From assembly GCA_028282885.1 (NCBI GenBank), contig JANQGX010000012.1:310001-374000 (forward strand): a DNA stretch of 64,000 bases, in the 5' to 3' direction. A program made the translations under genes and the position numbers. Below the pieces are notes generated by a model, which did no database searches, was not told the origin of the DNA, and saw only the letters and a program-made list of their open reading frames with translations. Below are positions 54,650 through 64,000 of the stretch, one piece after another. Every line of letters starts with the position of its first letter. Position 1 is the first letter of the stretch. Source of the DNA: SAR324 cluster bacterium. Lineage in GTDB: Bacteria; SAR324; XYD2-FULL-50-16.

Positions 54650-57247
54650 ATGAAACTGAGAACAAAATTCATCCTTCCGGTCGTTATATGTCTGATATTG
54701 GTTGTAGTGATTGGCGGTCTCTTCTCAAGCAGCATGGTGGATAAACTGGTGGAGCATCAGCTTGGAGTCGCGGAGAAAAACATCAACAAGCTGATCGAGC
54801 AGAGAGCGGATTATTACGCCGAGAACATCTATTTTAACATTAAGAATTTTGGCGGATACGCGGTGAGCGAGGCTTCATTGTTTACCGCCCAGCCGGAGAT
54901 CATCAAAGCATACGAAAAGGCGTTGTCCGGAAACATAGATGATGAAACGGATCCGGATGTTCAGGCTGCCAGGGAACAGCTCAGGGCATTTATCCAACCG
55001 GTAATGAAAAAGCATGAGGAAGACACAGGTGTCACTTCGGTCTACCTGCATTATCATCTACCCAACGGCAGAAGTTTTGTCCGAACCTGGAGAGATGGCT
55101 GGCAGGTGATGCGGGATGGCGAAAAGGTGGATATTTCCGATGACCTGAGCGCTTTCAGGAGAACCGTAGTGGATATTAATCGTAACACGCGGAAGCCCCT
55201 GCATGGTATTGAGATCGGTTCCAACGGCTTTATGCTCAGGGGGCTGACTCCCATCAGGAATGATAAGGGAGAGCACCTGGGATCCAACGAGGTGATGTTC
55301 TCATTTGATGTGGTGCTGGCGGCTCTGTCCAGTAACCAGAGCAATCTCTTTTCCGTCTATATGGACTCGACCTATCTGAATATTGCAACCAATTTGAAAG
55401 ATGAAAAAAAGTATCCTGTTCTGGACGGGCAGTTTGTATTGACCTCTTCTACGAATACGGCGATCATCTCACCCATGATAACCAGCGAACTTTTAAACAA
55501 AGGGCGTTATGACCGGTTTTCCGAGAAAGTGGGATCTTACTATCTAACCGCATTACCGATCTTTGATTATTCCGAAATGCCGGTGGGGGTGATCGTGCTT
55601 GCCCAGGATATGAAGGATAATCTGGCAACCCTGAAAACCGCCAGGGAAACCGGGGCGCAAACCAAATTCATGCTGCTGATGGTCTCGGGGGCCATTGTCG
55701 TGATTACCTTTCTGGTCATCTTTATCATGTTGGCAATCATGCTGCGGAGATTCGTTTTGAAGCCTCTGGATGCGTGTGTGGCATTTGCCGAAAAGGTATC
55801 CCATGGTGATTTCACGACGCAGTTAAAGGTCAAAAGCAGGGATGAAATCGGGTTTCTGGTTGGGGCCTTTAACCAGATTGTGGGTGCGTTTAATGAGATT
55901 TTCTCTAAAATTTCCAAAAATATCATCCAATTATCGTCCACATCTAACGAACTGACCACCATTTCCCAACAGGTTCTGCAGACCGCAGAACGAACATCGG
56001 ACAGCACCCATTCCGTTGCCAGTGCTACCGAACAGATGAGCGTTAATATGAATACTGTTGCATCGGCAGGGGAAGAGGCGTCAGCCAATATCTTTTCACT
56101 GAGCAATGCGGCTTCCGAAATGAACAATACGGTTTCCAAGATTGCCGAGAACACCAAGAGGGCGAGTTCTATTACGGAAAGCGCGGTTTCCCTGGTTCAC
56201 AGTTCATCACAGAAGGTGGATGCCCTGGGAAGCGCTGTACAGGAGATCGGCCAGGTCACCGAGGAGATCTCGGCCATTTCGGAGAAAACGGATCTTTTGG
56301 CTTTGAATGCCACTATTGAGGCTGCCAGAGCGGGGGCTGCCGGGAAAGGATTTGCCGTTGTGGCCAATGAGGTGAAAACCCTGGCCAATCGAACGGCCAA
56401 CTCCACCGGAGAGATTCAAAGAATCATTCGGGATATCAAGAGGTCGGCAGAGATAACCGTCAACGAGATCAAACAGATTACGGAAGTGATAACCGAGATC
56501 AACGAGATCGTTGTGAATATCGCCCATTCCGTCGATGAGCAGTCATTAACAACCGGGGAGATCGCCGAGAATGTCAACCAGGCCGCCCAGGGAATTGACG
56601 AGGTTGCCAAAAACGTCGCTCAAAGCTCCACTGCGGCTTCAGAAATCGCAGAAGACATCAATGGCGTCAATCGGTCAACCACGGATTTCTCCAACAGCAG
56701 TTCCCAGATCAACGTCAATGCCGAGGATCTGGCGACGATTGCCGAGAATCTAAAGGAGATGCTGGCCGGATTCAAAACCTCGGGTGAGGGAATGGTTGAG
56801 ATTACCGATGATAGTGACGGAGATATCGGTGATGACAGGGACCAGATATTGATCGAGTGGGATGATTCGCTGCTGGTGGATATCCCCCTTATCGACGGGC
56901 AGCATCAAAAACTGGTTGAGATGATCAATCAATTGCACAGCGCGATGAGAAGCGGTAAGAGTCGTGCTGCACTTGGAGAGACCCTGGCGGGTTTGATCGA
57001 GTATACGGGAAGCCACTTTCAAACCGAAGAAGAGCTGATGAGTGGGCACGGCTATCCGGATTATGACAGCCATAAGGCGGTTCACGAAAAACTGGTGGCG
57101 AATGTAATGGATTACAAGGATCGATTTGAAAAGGATGAAGCCTTTATCGCCATGGACCTGATGGAATTTCTCAAGGATTGGCTGATCAACCACATCAAAG
57201 GAACGGATAAGAAATATGCACCATTTCTGAAGGACAAGGTTGTCTGA
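54650..57247 (+). CDS. Chemoreceptor with dCache sensor and C-terminal bacteriohemerythrin
   Basis: An 865-aa methyl-accepting protein. TM helix 1 at ~7-27 and helix 2 at ~338-367 flank a long extracytoplasmic domain resembling double Cache type 3 ('[17 protein letters not shown]', '[20 protein letters not shown]', '[20 protein letters not shown]'). HAMP (~368-420) precedes a full signalling domain with tip '[20 protein letters not shown]'. From ~734 a bacteriohemerythrin domain follows: '[21 protein letters not shown]', then '[13 protein letters not shown]', '[10 protein letters not shown]' and '[14 protein letters not shown]', which together give all five His, the Glu and the Asp of a di-iron O2 site. 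It probably senses oxygen through the di-iron centre plus a ligand outside. A second, free hemerythrin lies at 60684. Confidence 0.93.
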   Translation: MKLRTKFILPVVICLILVVVIGGLFSSSMVDKLVEHQLGVAEKNINKLIEQRADYYAENIYFNIKNFGGYAVSEASLFTAQPEIIKAYEKALSGNIDDETDPDVQAAREQLRAFIQPVMKKHEEDTGVTSVYLHYHLPNGRSFVRTWRDGWQVMRDGEKVDISDDLSAFRRTVVDINRNTRKPLHGIEIGSNGFMLRGLTPIRNDKGEHLGSNEVMFSFDVVLAALSSNQSNLFSVYMDSTYLNIATNLKDEKKYPVLDGQFVLTSSTNTAIISPMITSELLNKGRYDRFSEKVGSYYLTALPIFDYSEMPVGVIVLAQDMKDNLATLKTARETGAQTKFMLLMVSGAIVVITFLVIFIMLAIMLRRFVLKPLDACVAFAEKVSHGDFTTQLKVKSRDEIGFLVGAFNQIVGAFNEIFSKISKNIIQLSSTSNELTTISQQVLQTAERTSDSTHSVASATEQMSVNMNTVASAGEEASANIFSLSNAASEMNNTVSKIAENTKRASSITESAVSLVHSSSQKVDALGSAVQEIGQVTEEISAISEKTDLLALNATIEAARAGAAGKGFAVVANEVKTLANRTANSTGEIQRIIRDIKRSAEITVNEIKQITEVITEINEIVVNIAHSVDEQSLTTGEIAENVNQAAQGIDEVAKNVAQSSTAASEIAEDINGVNRSTTDFSNSSSQINVNAEDLATIAENLKEMLAGFKTSGEGMVEITDDSDGDIGDDRDQILIEWDDSLLVDIPLIDGQHQKLVEMINQLHSAMRSGKSRAALGETLAGLIEYTGSHFQTEEELMSGHGYPDYDSHKAVHEKLVANVMDYKDRFEKDEAFIAMDLMEFLKDWLINHIKGTDKKYAPFLKDKVV

Positions 57248-57269
57248 ATTGACCAAGCGGAGAGATTAA

Positions 57270-57641
57270 ATGGCAGGCAGGCGGAGAGGTCTTCTGATTG
57301 TTTCCCACGGCAGTCGTCTCGGAAAAGCCAATGAAGAGATGTTTGCCCTGGCCGATGCCATCAGGCGCAGGGTAAAGCTTCGTTTTGAAATGGTGGAAAG
57401 TGCTTTTCTGGAATTCGGAAAGCCAACGGTGGAGGAGCAGATTGAAAAACTTGCCAACCTGGGGGTTGGAGAAATCACAGTCTTTCCTCTTTTCCTGGCC
57501 GGGGGCAGACACGTTACCATGGATCTTCCCAGGATTTTGCGTGAGGTTTCGTCGCGTCATCCGGACATCAGGATAAATCAGACAATCCACCTAGGCGCTA
57601 TTGATGGGTTGAAGGATCTTATCGTACAAGAGATCGGATAG
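57270..57641 (+). CDS. CbiX/sirohydrochlorin chelatase-like protein
   Basis: A 123-aa protein of the small single-domain CbiX (CbiXS) type. The metal-binding His residues are in 'LLIVSHGSRLGKANEEM' (~12) and 'FPLFLAGGRHVTMDLP' (~85-100), with the 'GVGEITVFPLFL' core. It inserts cobalt or iron into sirohydrochlorin on the way to cobalamin, siroheme or heme d1. It follows the chemoreceptor by only 22 nt, so the two are cotranscribed even though their roles differ. No other corrin genes are nearby except the CobW-like GTPase. Confidence 0.87.
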   Translation: MAGRRRGLLIVSHGSRLGKANEEMFALADAIRRRVKLRFEMVESAFLEFGKPTVEEQIEKLANLGVGEITVFPLFLAGGRHVTMDLPRILREVSSRHPDIRINQTIHLGAIDGLKDLIVQEIG

Positions 57642-57721
57642 GTTTTATGTACACTGTCAACAATGCAATCGAATGAGATATGAAAAATTAGCAGGTTAAC
57701 AGGTCATTTTAAGGAGCTCGA

Positions 57722-59086
57722 ATGGGGCATAGAGAAGAAAGCGATACCATGGGTACGGTGAGGATTCCCGAAGCTGCCTATTATGGTGCACAAACCTTGC
57801 GGGCTGCGGAAAACTTTCCCATTAGCGATTTGCGATTCAATCATGATTTTATCAGTCAACTGGCCCGAATCAAAAAGTGTGCGGCGACGGCCAATTGCGA
57901 GTTGGGAATTCTGGATAAAAAGCTGGCTGATGTGATTGTTCGGGCGGCTGAGGAAGTACTCGAAGGGGAATTGAGAGAGAATTTTATTGTAGACCTGTTC
58001 CAGACTGGCTCGGGAACCTCTACCAACATGAACATGAACGAGGTGATTGCCACCCGGGCAAATGAGATACTAAACGGATCCAAAAACAGCAAGTCTCCGG
58101 TTCATCCCAATGACCATGTCAACAAGGGGCAATCGAGCAACGACGTTATCCCTTCAACCATTCACATCACCGCTGCTGTCCGTATCAGATCCCAATTATT
58201 GCCTGCATTGGATGCCTTGAAAGGAATCCTGTTGAAAAAGGTGGACGAGTTTGCACCGTTTAAAAAAATCGGCCGCACCCATCTGCAGGACGCTGTTACT
58301 ATGACCCTGGGACAGGAATTCTCGGGCTATCGTGAACAGATTGCAACAGGAATGGAAAGGCTGGAGTCGGCTGTCGGTTTGCTTTACCCCTTGGCGTTGG
58401 GTGGCACTGCTGTAGGTACAGGTTTGAATACTCATCCCGAGTTTGCACGCCGCACCATTTCTCTTATAGCCACAGAGACCGGGGTTCCGTTTTACGAAAC
58501 CGAAAACCATTTCGCCGCCCAGGGATCCATGGACAGGGTGGTAGAGGTAAGTGGTGTCCTCAAGGTGCTGGCTGTCAGCCTGACCAAAATTGCAAATGAT
58601 ATACGCTGGCTGAGTTCGGGACCCCGTTGCGGGCTGGAAGAGATCCGAATTCCTTCCCTGCAGCCCGGTTCTTCCATTATGCCAGGCAAGGTTAACCCGG
58701 TTATCCCCGAAATGGTGCTGCAGGTGGCTGCGCAGGTCATCGGGAACGATGCAACCATTACCATTGCCGGACAATCCGGAAACTTGGAGCTCAACGTCAT
58801 GTTGCCGGTAATGGCTCATAATATATTGCAAGCCATCGATCTCCTGGGAAATGCCACCAGGGTATTTGCTGAAAAGTGCATTGCGGGAATTGAGGTGAAC
58901 CGGGATAAACTGGAAACCAACCTGAAGATGAGTCTGGGACTTGCGACCAACCTGATCCCCTTAATCGGATATGACAAGGCGGCAGCCATCGCTAAGAAAT
59001 CCCTGGAGTCGGGAAAGACTGTTCCGGATGTGGCGGAGGCGGAGGGGGTTATCACCCTCGGACAACGAAGGGAGTTGTTCGATTGA
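57722..59086 (+). CDS. Class II fumarase/aspartate ammonia-lyase
   Basis: A 454-aa enzyme of the fumarase/aspartase superfamily with 'DTMGTVRIPEAAYYGAQTLRA', 'TGSGTSTNMNMNEVIATRA', 'GQSSNDVIPSTIHI', 'GGTAVGTGLNTHPEFA' and the signature 'GSSIMPGKVNPVIPEM'. The residues after the signature (V-I-P-E rather than T-Q-x-E) are more aspartase-like; 'GNLELNVMLPVMAHNIL' is ambiguous. It either hydrates fumarate or deaminates aspartate to fumarate. An AAGGAG ribosome site precedes it. It is convergent with the M20 hydrolase gene. Annotators may split between fumC and aspA, so no symbol is given. Confidence 0.85.
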   Translation: MGHREESDTMGTVRIPEAAYYGAQTLRAAENFPISDLRFNHDFISQLARIKKCAATANCELGILDKKLADVIVRAAEEVLEGELRENFIVDLFQTGSGTSTNMNMNEVIATRANEILNGSKNSKSPVHPNDHVNKGQSSNDVIPSTIHITAAVRIRSQLLPALDALKGILLKKVDEFAPFKKIGRTHLQDAVTMTLGQEFSGYREQIATGMERLESAVGLLYPLALGGTAVGTGLNTHPEFARRTISLIATETGVPFYETENHFAAQGSMDRVVEVSGVLKVLAVSLTKIANDIRWLSSGPRCGLEEIRIPSLQPGSSIMPGKVNPVIPEMVLQVAAQVIGNDATITIAGQSGNLELNVMLPVMAHNILQAIDLLGNATRVFAEKCIAGIEVNRDKLETNLKMSLGLATNLIPLIGYDKAAAIAKKSLESGKTVPDVAEAEGVITLGQRRELFD

Positions 59087-59091
59087 ACGGA

Positions 59092-60345
59092 CTATCGCCG
59101 CGGCGGATTGGTATCCAGTTTCAGGATCATGGCTGCAATCACTTCTATTCCCCTCATGATATCGGGTAGGTCGGTAAATTCCTCCGGGCAATGACTAAGC
59201 CCGTTTCTGCTGGGGACAAAGATCATTCCGGTCGGGGTTATCTCGGATAAATAGCTGGAATCATGTCCGGCACCCGATGGCATCTCCAGATAAGGGTAAT
59301 CATAATCCCGGCAGGTTTGCCTGGACATTTCCAGGATGGACTCCGGAAAGGTTACACCGGGAGAGCTCAGCCAGAAATCAGTTTCGATGGCTACTCCTTT
59401 TTTGTCTTCAATCCTGTTCAACTCACCCCTGATCTCTTCAAGGCCTGTCTCTATATCTTCGGTGACCGGAGATCTCATTTCTACGCCCATGGTTACTCTT
59501 CCGGGAATAACATTTGAAGCGTTGGGGTAGTTGTTAAACTCACCGACGGTTCCCACCATTTGCTCATAACGTCTGCAGGTTTTATCAAAACTGATAGCAG
59601 CTTCCGCTGCCGCCTGCAAAGCATCCCTGCGCATGGACATCGGTGTGGTTCCGGCATGGTTGCTGATGCCGGTGATGGTGATTTTACCACGGTAGATCGA
59701 CACAATCCCCGTAACCAATCCCAGGGGAAGATGTTTATGGTCCAGAATCGGTCCCTGCTCAATGTGTAACTCCAGGTATGCCGCCAGACTATCCGGTGTT
59801 CGTCTGACATCGGCCACGTGATCGGGATTTCCGCCTGCTTTCCGGATGGCTTGGTAGAGATTTTCTCCCTGGCTATTTTTTGCTTTTTGCAGGGCTTCCA
59901 CGGTGAGGTGCCCTGCCATGCCCTTGCTGCCGATGGTCGACATTCCGTAGGGCGACGGCTCTTCAGCCAGAAAAGCAACCACTTCCAGGGGGTGATGAAG
60001 GTGGAGATCCTCTTCATGCAGGCAGCGTGCGGTTTCCAGACCGGCTAGGACACCAATAATGCCGTCGTATTTGCCCCCCTGTCTGACAGTGTCGAGGTGA
60101 GATCCGATCATCAGGGCAGGTGCCTCTTTCTTGATACCTTCCCTTTTACCAATCAGGTTACCGATGGCATCCCTCTTCACGATCATTCCTGCCTCGCGTT
60201 CCATTAATCCGGAAACGAGGGCAGTTGCTCTGTCATATTCTTCGGAAAAGGAGAGACGTGTAAACCCCTCTTCGTCAGGATCGATGATTTCGGAGAGTGT
60301 ATGGATATCCCTCCTGATTCGTTCGGGATCAGGATTCAATGTCAT
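59092..60345 (-). CDS. M20-family Zn-dependent hydantoinase/carbamoylase (allantoate amidohydrolase-like)
   Basis: A 417-aa M20/M28 metallopeptidase-fold amidohydrolase. The metal ligands and motifs are 'GSHLDTVRQGGKYDGIIGVLAG' (~82-103), 'FLAEEPSPYG' (~130), 'LELHIEQGPILDHKHL' (~191-206) and 'GLSHCPEEFTD' near the C-terminus. Between them lies a dimerisation domain with 'GISNHAGTTPMSMRRDAL'. Relatives hydrolyse N-carbamoyl amino acids, allantoate or ureidoglycine. It is convergent with the fumarase gene and separated by only 5 bp. Confidence 0.9.
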   Translation of the reverse strand: MTLNPDPERIRRDIHTLSEIIDPDEEGFTRLSFSEEYDRATALVSGLMEREAGMIVKRDAIGNLIGKREGIKKEAPALMIGSHLDTVRQGGKYDGIIGVLAGLETARCLHEEDLHLHHPLEVVAFLAEEPSPYGMSTIGSKGMAGHLTVEALQKAKNSQGENLYQAIRKAGGNPDHVADVRRTPDSLAAYLELHIEQGPILDHKHLPLGLVTGIVSIYRGKITITGISNHAGTTPMSMRRDALQAAAEAAISFDKTCRRYEQMVGTVGEFNNYPNASNVIPGRVTMGVEMRSPVTEDIETGLEEIRGELNRIEDKKGVAIETDFWLSSPGVTFPESILEMSRQTCRDYDYPYLEMPSGAGHDSSYLSEITPTGMIFVPSRNGLSHCPEEFTDLPDIMRGIEVIAAMILKLDTNPPRR

Positions 60346-60683
60346 AATTTAATGGGGCAGAAGTGTTATGTGGTTCGAAAAAACAGGGACGTCTGTTAAT
60401 ATCAGCATAAGAATAGCCGACATGGGGGAGTTCATCAAGATCGAAGGGGCGTCGATTTAAATGTTTCTGCAATGGCAATCCGGGGAGTTGAATTCACAAG
60501 GTTTATGCCATTGAGCCTGGGTTTTCTGTTCTGATTGATGAGGCATTTGAAGGATTTGTCACTGAAAATGAAACGGGTTCCTATTATACTGAGAGGGATA
60601 TTCAACATCGACTCCCGGCTCGATGTCCTTATCAGGGGCATCTAGAAGGAGCTGTTGCTTCGTGAAAATCGGGATTGGAAAGT
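60346..60683. other. Intergenic region
   Basis: About 340 bp between two minus-strand genes; no gene or clear signal seen. Confidence 0.35.
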
Positions 60684-61100
60684 CTAACGCTGTGATTTCG
60701 CCAGCAGGAATCTTCCCAGCTTCTTGTCCACCAATTTGATGTGCTCAACAAACCAGTTGTTCAGCTTGTTGCAGATCCTGCCTGCTTCCAGAATGTTTCT
60801 GCCGGAAGCAATTTTGATATCGTCAATAAACTTCCAGAATTCGTGGTGCTGGTTCAAATGGCCCTCTTTGCCCGGGTAATCGAATATCTCCATGTACCTG
60901 TCTTCGATCGAAAAATGATTTCGAGCATAGGTTTCCAACTCTTCAATGATTTTCTCGAAGTCGATCTGACCTTTATTCTCGTAGAAAGCATTAAAAACGG
61001 AATTGGTCATGTCGAGGAAGGTCTGATGCTGGAAATCTTGCCATTCAATCCCGGTGCTTAATTCATCGCTCCAGATGATGATCTTTTTTTCAAGCTCCAT
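60684..61100 (-). CDS. Bacteriohemerythrin
   Basis: A 138-aa cytoplasmic four-helix di-iron protein. The metal ligands are visible: H25 (FQHQTF), H62 and E66 (YARNHFSIEDRYM), H81/H85 (EGHLNQHHEF), H120 and D125 (WFVEHIKLVDKKLG). It binds oxygen reversibly or senses it, protecting oxygen-sensitive enzymes. It lies alone on the minus strand, 3.4 kb from the hemerythrin-ended chemoreceptor. Confidence 0.92.
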   Translation of the reverse strand: MELEKKIIIWSDELSTGIEWQDFQHQTFLDMTNSVFNAFYENKGQIDFEKIIEELETYARNHFSIEDRYMEIFDYPGKEGHLNQHHEFWKFIDDIKIASGRNILEAGRICNKLNNWFVEHIKLVDKKLGRFLLAKSQR

Positions 61101-61493
61101 AGCGGTCCTTTAACATAGCGGTTAGCCGGGTTTAACAAAGCCGGGCTGATTCAACATTCAATATACATCAATTAGATCGATATTAGCAAGACGAGTCCCC
61201 GCACAGTTGGAAATAAAAATGTATTAATATTATGAAAAAACACATTTTTTGTGGATTGCCGGTCATCCTGGGAGTAGGATTCGGATTTCCCTTGTTTAGC
61301 CCCGGGTGTTATCCATGGTGCGAACTTCGATACATGGATTAAAGAACGTGATCGCTTATTTTGTGATGGATGAAGACGATCATGAGGCGGCTCGTGAAGC
61401 AGCCTATGCGTCTTTTAAGTAGTACCAAAAAGCCGGTAGAGATCTTCGGTAACTAGGGAATCCGTTCCCAACCTGTCCTATGTACCCCCAACT
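61101..61493. other. Intergenic region
   Basis: About 390 bp. A 35-codon plus frame from ATG 61315 (IHGLKNVIAYFVMDEDDHEAA) has coding-like residues but no ribosome site or family I recognise. Otherwise nothing is evident. Confidence 0.3.
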
Positions 61494-61528
61494 GCGAGAG
61501 AGGGATCGCTCCGGAGCCCCTCTCTCGC
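61494..61528 (-). terminator. Stem-loop right after the ABC permease stop codon
   Basis: GCGAGAGAGGG (61494-61504) pairs perfectly with CCCTCTCTCGC (61518-61528). It is immediately downstream of the minus-strand permease gene. It lacks a U tract on that strand, so it may be a rho-aided or mRNA-stabilising hairpin. Confidence 0.6.
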
Positions 61529-61529
61529 A

Positions 61530-62303
61530 TTAACTGCGTATTCCTATTCCCTTTCTCATCAGGTAGATGGCCCAGCAATAAAGCCCTATTATAAACAGGA
61601 TGATCATACTGTAAGTTTCCAGCAGTCCCACGTCCGAAATTCCCAGGATGCCGAAACGAAAGCCGTTAACCATATAGACGATGGGATTGATTTTAGAGAC
61701 GGCTGCCCAGAAGGGGGGTAGCAGATCAATGGAGTAAAAGACCCCGCCCAGGTAGGTCAGGGGTGTCAGGATAAAAGTGGGAATGATGGAGATGTCGTCA
61801 AATTTATTGGCAAAAATGGCATTGATAAACCCTCCAAGGGAGAAGAGCGCTGCCGTTAAGAGCACAATGCTGAACATCACAAGAAAACTGTAAAGAGTCA
61901 GGCTGGTGAAGAACAGAGAGAGAAGCGTTACAAGGACCCCTACGGCGATTCCCCTGGCCATGCCTCCAAGTACGTATCCCCAGACAATAATATAATTGGG
62001 CATGGGTGATACCAGCATCTCCTCCACGCTGCGTTGAAATTTGCTGCTGAAAAAAGAAGAGACGACATTGGAATAAGAGTTGGTGATAACCGACATCATG
62101 ATCAGACCCGGAACGATATACTGCATATAATCGAAACCTCCCATTTCCCCGATTCTCGAGCCGATCAACTGTCCGAAAATAACGAAATAGAGCGTGATAG
62201 TGATAGCCGGTGGAATCAGGGTCTGAACCCAGATCCGCAAAAACCTGCGCACCTCTTTGACCAGGATTGTCTTTAAAGCCGTTAGCTGTTCTGCTATGTT
62301 CAT
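61530..62303 (-). CDS. ABC-2 type transporter permease
   Basis: A 257-aa membrane protein with about six transmembrane helices, of the ABC-2 family (NodJ/DrrB/YadH-like). Typical segments are 'FVIFGQLIGSRIGEMGGFDYMQYIVPG', 'SSKFQRSVEEMLVSPMPNYIIVWG' and 'PLTYLGGVFYSIDLLPPFW' (family P-L-x-F-L-G-G-x-F). It pairs with the ATPase encoded 112 bp upstream on the same strand to export a drug, lipid or polysaccharide. The substrate is not evident. Confidence 0.92.
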   Translation of the reverse strand: MNIAEQLTALKTILVKEVRRFLRIWVQTLIPPAITITLYFVIFGQLIGSRIGEMGGFDYMQYIVPGLIMMSVITNSYSNVVSSFFSSKFQRSVEEMLVSPMPNYIIVWGYVLGGMARGIAVGVLVTLLSLFFTSLTLYSFLVMFSIVLLTAALFSLGGFINAIFANKFDDISIIPTFILTPLTYLGGVFYSIDLLPPFWAAVSKINPIVYMVNGFRFGILGISDVGLLETYSMIILFIIGLYCWAIYLMRKGIGIRS

Positions 62304-62415
62304 TTTTCTCCGAATGGCAATTGAAGTTTGTGAAAGGCCACATTATCATTTCTGTTATGGCCTTTAATTTCTGCGATCCCGGGAGGGATGATATGTTTCG
62401 CGAGACAATTCTGTC

Positions 62416-63342
62416 TTACGACCCGTTCGAAACATGCCGGACCAGGTTAACAAAGAGTTCCTCCAGGCGATTGGTCTTATTTCTCATGCTGCTAACCTTT
62501 ATTCCGTTAAGGTCCAAGGATTTAAAAACATCATTCAGGGGTTTCTCCTTGGTTACGTCGACCTCAAGCGTTGTCTTGTCCACGACCCGCAGTGTGGTGT
62601 CCGACAGGCTGAGCGAGCCATTCAGCTCATTGGACAGGTCCAACACAAAGGTCTCTTTATCCAGCTTGGCCAGAAGTTCCTTCATGGTTGTGTTTTCCAC
62701 AATTTCCCCATGATCGATAATGGCAATGGTTCTGCAAAGCTGTTCGGCCTCTTCCAGATAGTGGGTTGTCAGGATTATGGTGGTCCCGGATTTGTTTAGA
62801 TCCACAAGGTAGTCCCACATCGACCGCCTTAGTTCAATATCCACACCGGCAGTCGGTTCATCAAGAATCAGCAGCCTGGGTTCGTGAACAAGAGCCCTGG
62901 CAATCATCAGACGCCGTTTCATACCGCCGGAAAGCAGTCTTGATGGTTCGTCCCGTTTATCCCAGATATCCAGTTGTTTTAAGTATTTTTCCGTTCTTTT
63001 TTTGGCAGTACCGGTGGAGATGCCAAAATAACCGGCCTGGGCCATGAGAATGTCCCCAACTCTCTCAAACTGGTTGAAGTTGAACTCCTGGGGAACGATA
63101 CCGATGTCTTTTTTTGCCAGGGAGAACTCCTTTTCAATATCGTGGTTGAAGATAGATATGGTTCCTTCTGTTTTATTGATCAGGGAGCTGATAATCCCGA
63201 TGGTAGTGGATTTCCCCGCTCCGTTGGGACCGAGCAGAGCCATGAAATCGCCCTGTTTGACCTCAAAACTAATGCCTTTGAGAGCCTCAACCCCGCTTTC
63301 ATAGGTTTTTTTTAAGTTGTGCACGGATAATGCAGTGTCCAT
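62416..63342 (-). CDS. ABC transporter ATP-binding protein (DrrA/NodI/YadG type)
   Basis: A 308-aa ATPase with Walker A 'GPNGAGKST' (~38-46), Q-loop 'VPQEFNFNQF', signature 'LLSGGMKRRLMIARAL', Walker B 'LLILDEPTAGVD' and the switch His in 'LTTHYLEEAEQL'. A ~75-residue C-terminal extension (MKELLAKLDKETFVLDLS and onward) is usual for DrrA-like exporters. It forms an export pump with the downstream ABC-2 permease. Confidence 0.94.
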   Translation of the reverse strand: MDTALSVHNLKKTYESGVEALKGISFEVKQGDFMALLGPNGAGKSTTIGIISSLINKTEGTISIFNHDIEKEFSLAKKDIGIVPQEFNFNQFERVGDILMAQAGYFGISTGTAKKRTEKYLKQLDIWDKRDEPSRLLSGGMKRRLMIARALVHEPRLLILDEPTAGVDIELRRSMWDYLVDLNKSGTTIILTTHYLEEAEQLCRTIAIIDHGEIVENTTMKELLAKLDKETFVLDLSNELNGSLSLSDTTLRVVDKTTLEVDVTKEKPLNDVFKSLDLNGIKVSSMRNKTNRLEELFVNLVRHVSNGS

Positions 63343-63510
63343 GTTTAGCTCCAGCAGATTATGGAAAATGATTAAGAGAAAATCTGCACTAATATACCTT
63401 GAACTTGTCCTTATATTAAATTGAAGATGGTTACCGATGTCAACCGGTATCGGTCAAAGCTGAAACAGTTGCAGACGTTATTCATTAAATTCCGATTTTG
63501 AGGACAAACG

Positions 63511-64000
63511 ATGATTGATCATTTTTCATTTTTGGCACCCTATTATGACAGCCTGATTGCACCGCCTGATACAACCCGGTTAAAGCAAATTCTCGATATC
63601 AAACCCGACAATTGGGTTTTAGATGTAGGCGGGGGAACCGGCAGGGTCTCTTCCCGCCTGGACGATGATTCACGAGGGGTTATTCTGGTAGATATCTCCC
63701 GCCCCATGCTGAAACAGAGCCAGGGTAAAAACGGAGTTATTCCGGTTCACTCGTCTGTGAATCGACTTCCTTTTGCTGATGGCAGTGTGGATCGTATCAT
63801 CGTGGTGGACGCCCTGCATCATTTCAATAAGCCCGAACACGCTGTCCGCGAGATGATCCGGATTCTTAAACCTGGCGGTCGTCTTGTCATTGAGGAGTTT
63901 GATGTTAATATTTTTGTGGTGAAGTTGATAGCCCTCGTAGAGAGACTTTTCTTAATGAAAAGCCGTTTTTTCACTCCCGAGGAGATCGTAAATCTCGTCG
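63511..64000 (+). CDS. Class I SAM-dependent methyltransferase, N-terminal part
   Basis: The gene starts at ATG 63511 and runs off the window; about 163 residues are visible. SAM-binding motif I 'VLDVGGGTGRVSSRL' (~36-50), the acidic 'ILVDISRPML' loop, 'LPFADGSVDRIIVVDALHHF' (motif II) and 'IRILKPGGRLVIEEF' (motif III) mark a Methyltransf_11/UbiE-like enzyme. The substrate is unknown. It is divergent from the ABC exporter. Confidence 0.9.
   Translation, partial: MIDHFSFLAPYYDSLIAPPDTTRLKQILDIKPDNWVLDVGGGTGRVSSRLDDDSRGVILVDISRPMLKQSQGKNGVIPVHSSVNRLPFADGSVDRIIVVDALHHFNKPEHAVREMIRILKPGGRLVIEEFDVNIFVVKLIALVERLFLMKSRFFTPEEIVNLV

Noticed and set aside
61315-61422. 35-codon ORF with coding-like residues
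   Set aside because: Too short, no ribosome site, family not recognised; could be debris.

Overview
The window reads as a chromosomal segment of an anaerobic or microaerophilic, metabolically versatile Gram-negative bacterium. My best guess is a Desulfobacterota (sulfate-reducer-like) lineage, because solute-binding-protein transporters, multi-PAS kinases, hemerythrins, a URO-D methyltransferase and a QueG-like iron-sulfur protein occur together at moderate GC. That placement is inference: no rRNA, tRNA or ribosomal protein gene is present to confirm it.

Layout. 1-3326: a TRAP transporter (3' end of dctP, then dctQ and dctM) followed by a DHDPS/NAL-family lyase or aldolase. 3333-5411: a small cassette bracketed by two near-identical long palindromes, holding a CGNR/ABATE regulator divergent from a QueG-like iron-sulfur protein and a small ORF. 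5471-7402: a sulfatase fused to an isoprenylcysteine-methyltransferase-like membrane domain. 8112-22126: signal transduction genes (HBM-type chemoreceptor, receiver-PAS protein, a 1296-aa multi-PAS kinase, a sigma-54 activator), an eroded IS630-like transposase, and a small membrane/redox cluster with cytochrome b561 behind a decayed flavin reductase fragment. 22397-23419: a Ser/Thr/Asp-rich lipoprotein.

24637-33463 is the most unusual block: KaiC-like and KaiB-like genes, a four-PAS hybrid kinase with receiver and HPt, an overlapping receiver-kinase, a receiver protein with an unknown C-terminus and, convergently, a receiver fused to an RsbW-type ATPase. No KaiA is visible. It looks like a KaiBC oscillator or timer wired to a phosphorelay.

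33975-50375 holds two divergently arranged tripartite tricarboxylate transporter (TctCBA) operons. The minus-strand operon also carries an aminotransferase, a threonine-synthase-like enzyme and a FadR-type regulator. The plus-strand operon is followed by an AtuA-family protein with its DUF4387 partner, two GntR/FCD regulators and a DMT exporter. The roughly 1-kb region between the operons carries promoters and a striking 8-bp-phased GTATAC array that may be the operator.

50433-64000 contains a URO-D methyltransferase fused to thioredoxin folds and translationally coupled to a COG0523 GTPase, DUF924 and VOC proteins, a chemoreceptor ending in a hemerythrin, a small CbiX-type chelatase, a class II fumarase/aspartase, an M20 amidohydrolase, a free bacteriohemerythrin, an ABC exporter and the start of a SAM methyltransferase. 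I saw no CRISPR array, tRNA or rRNA.
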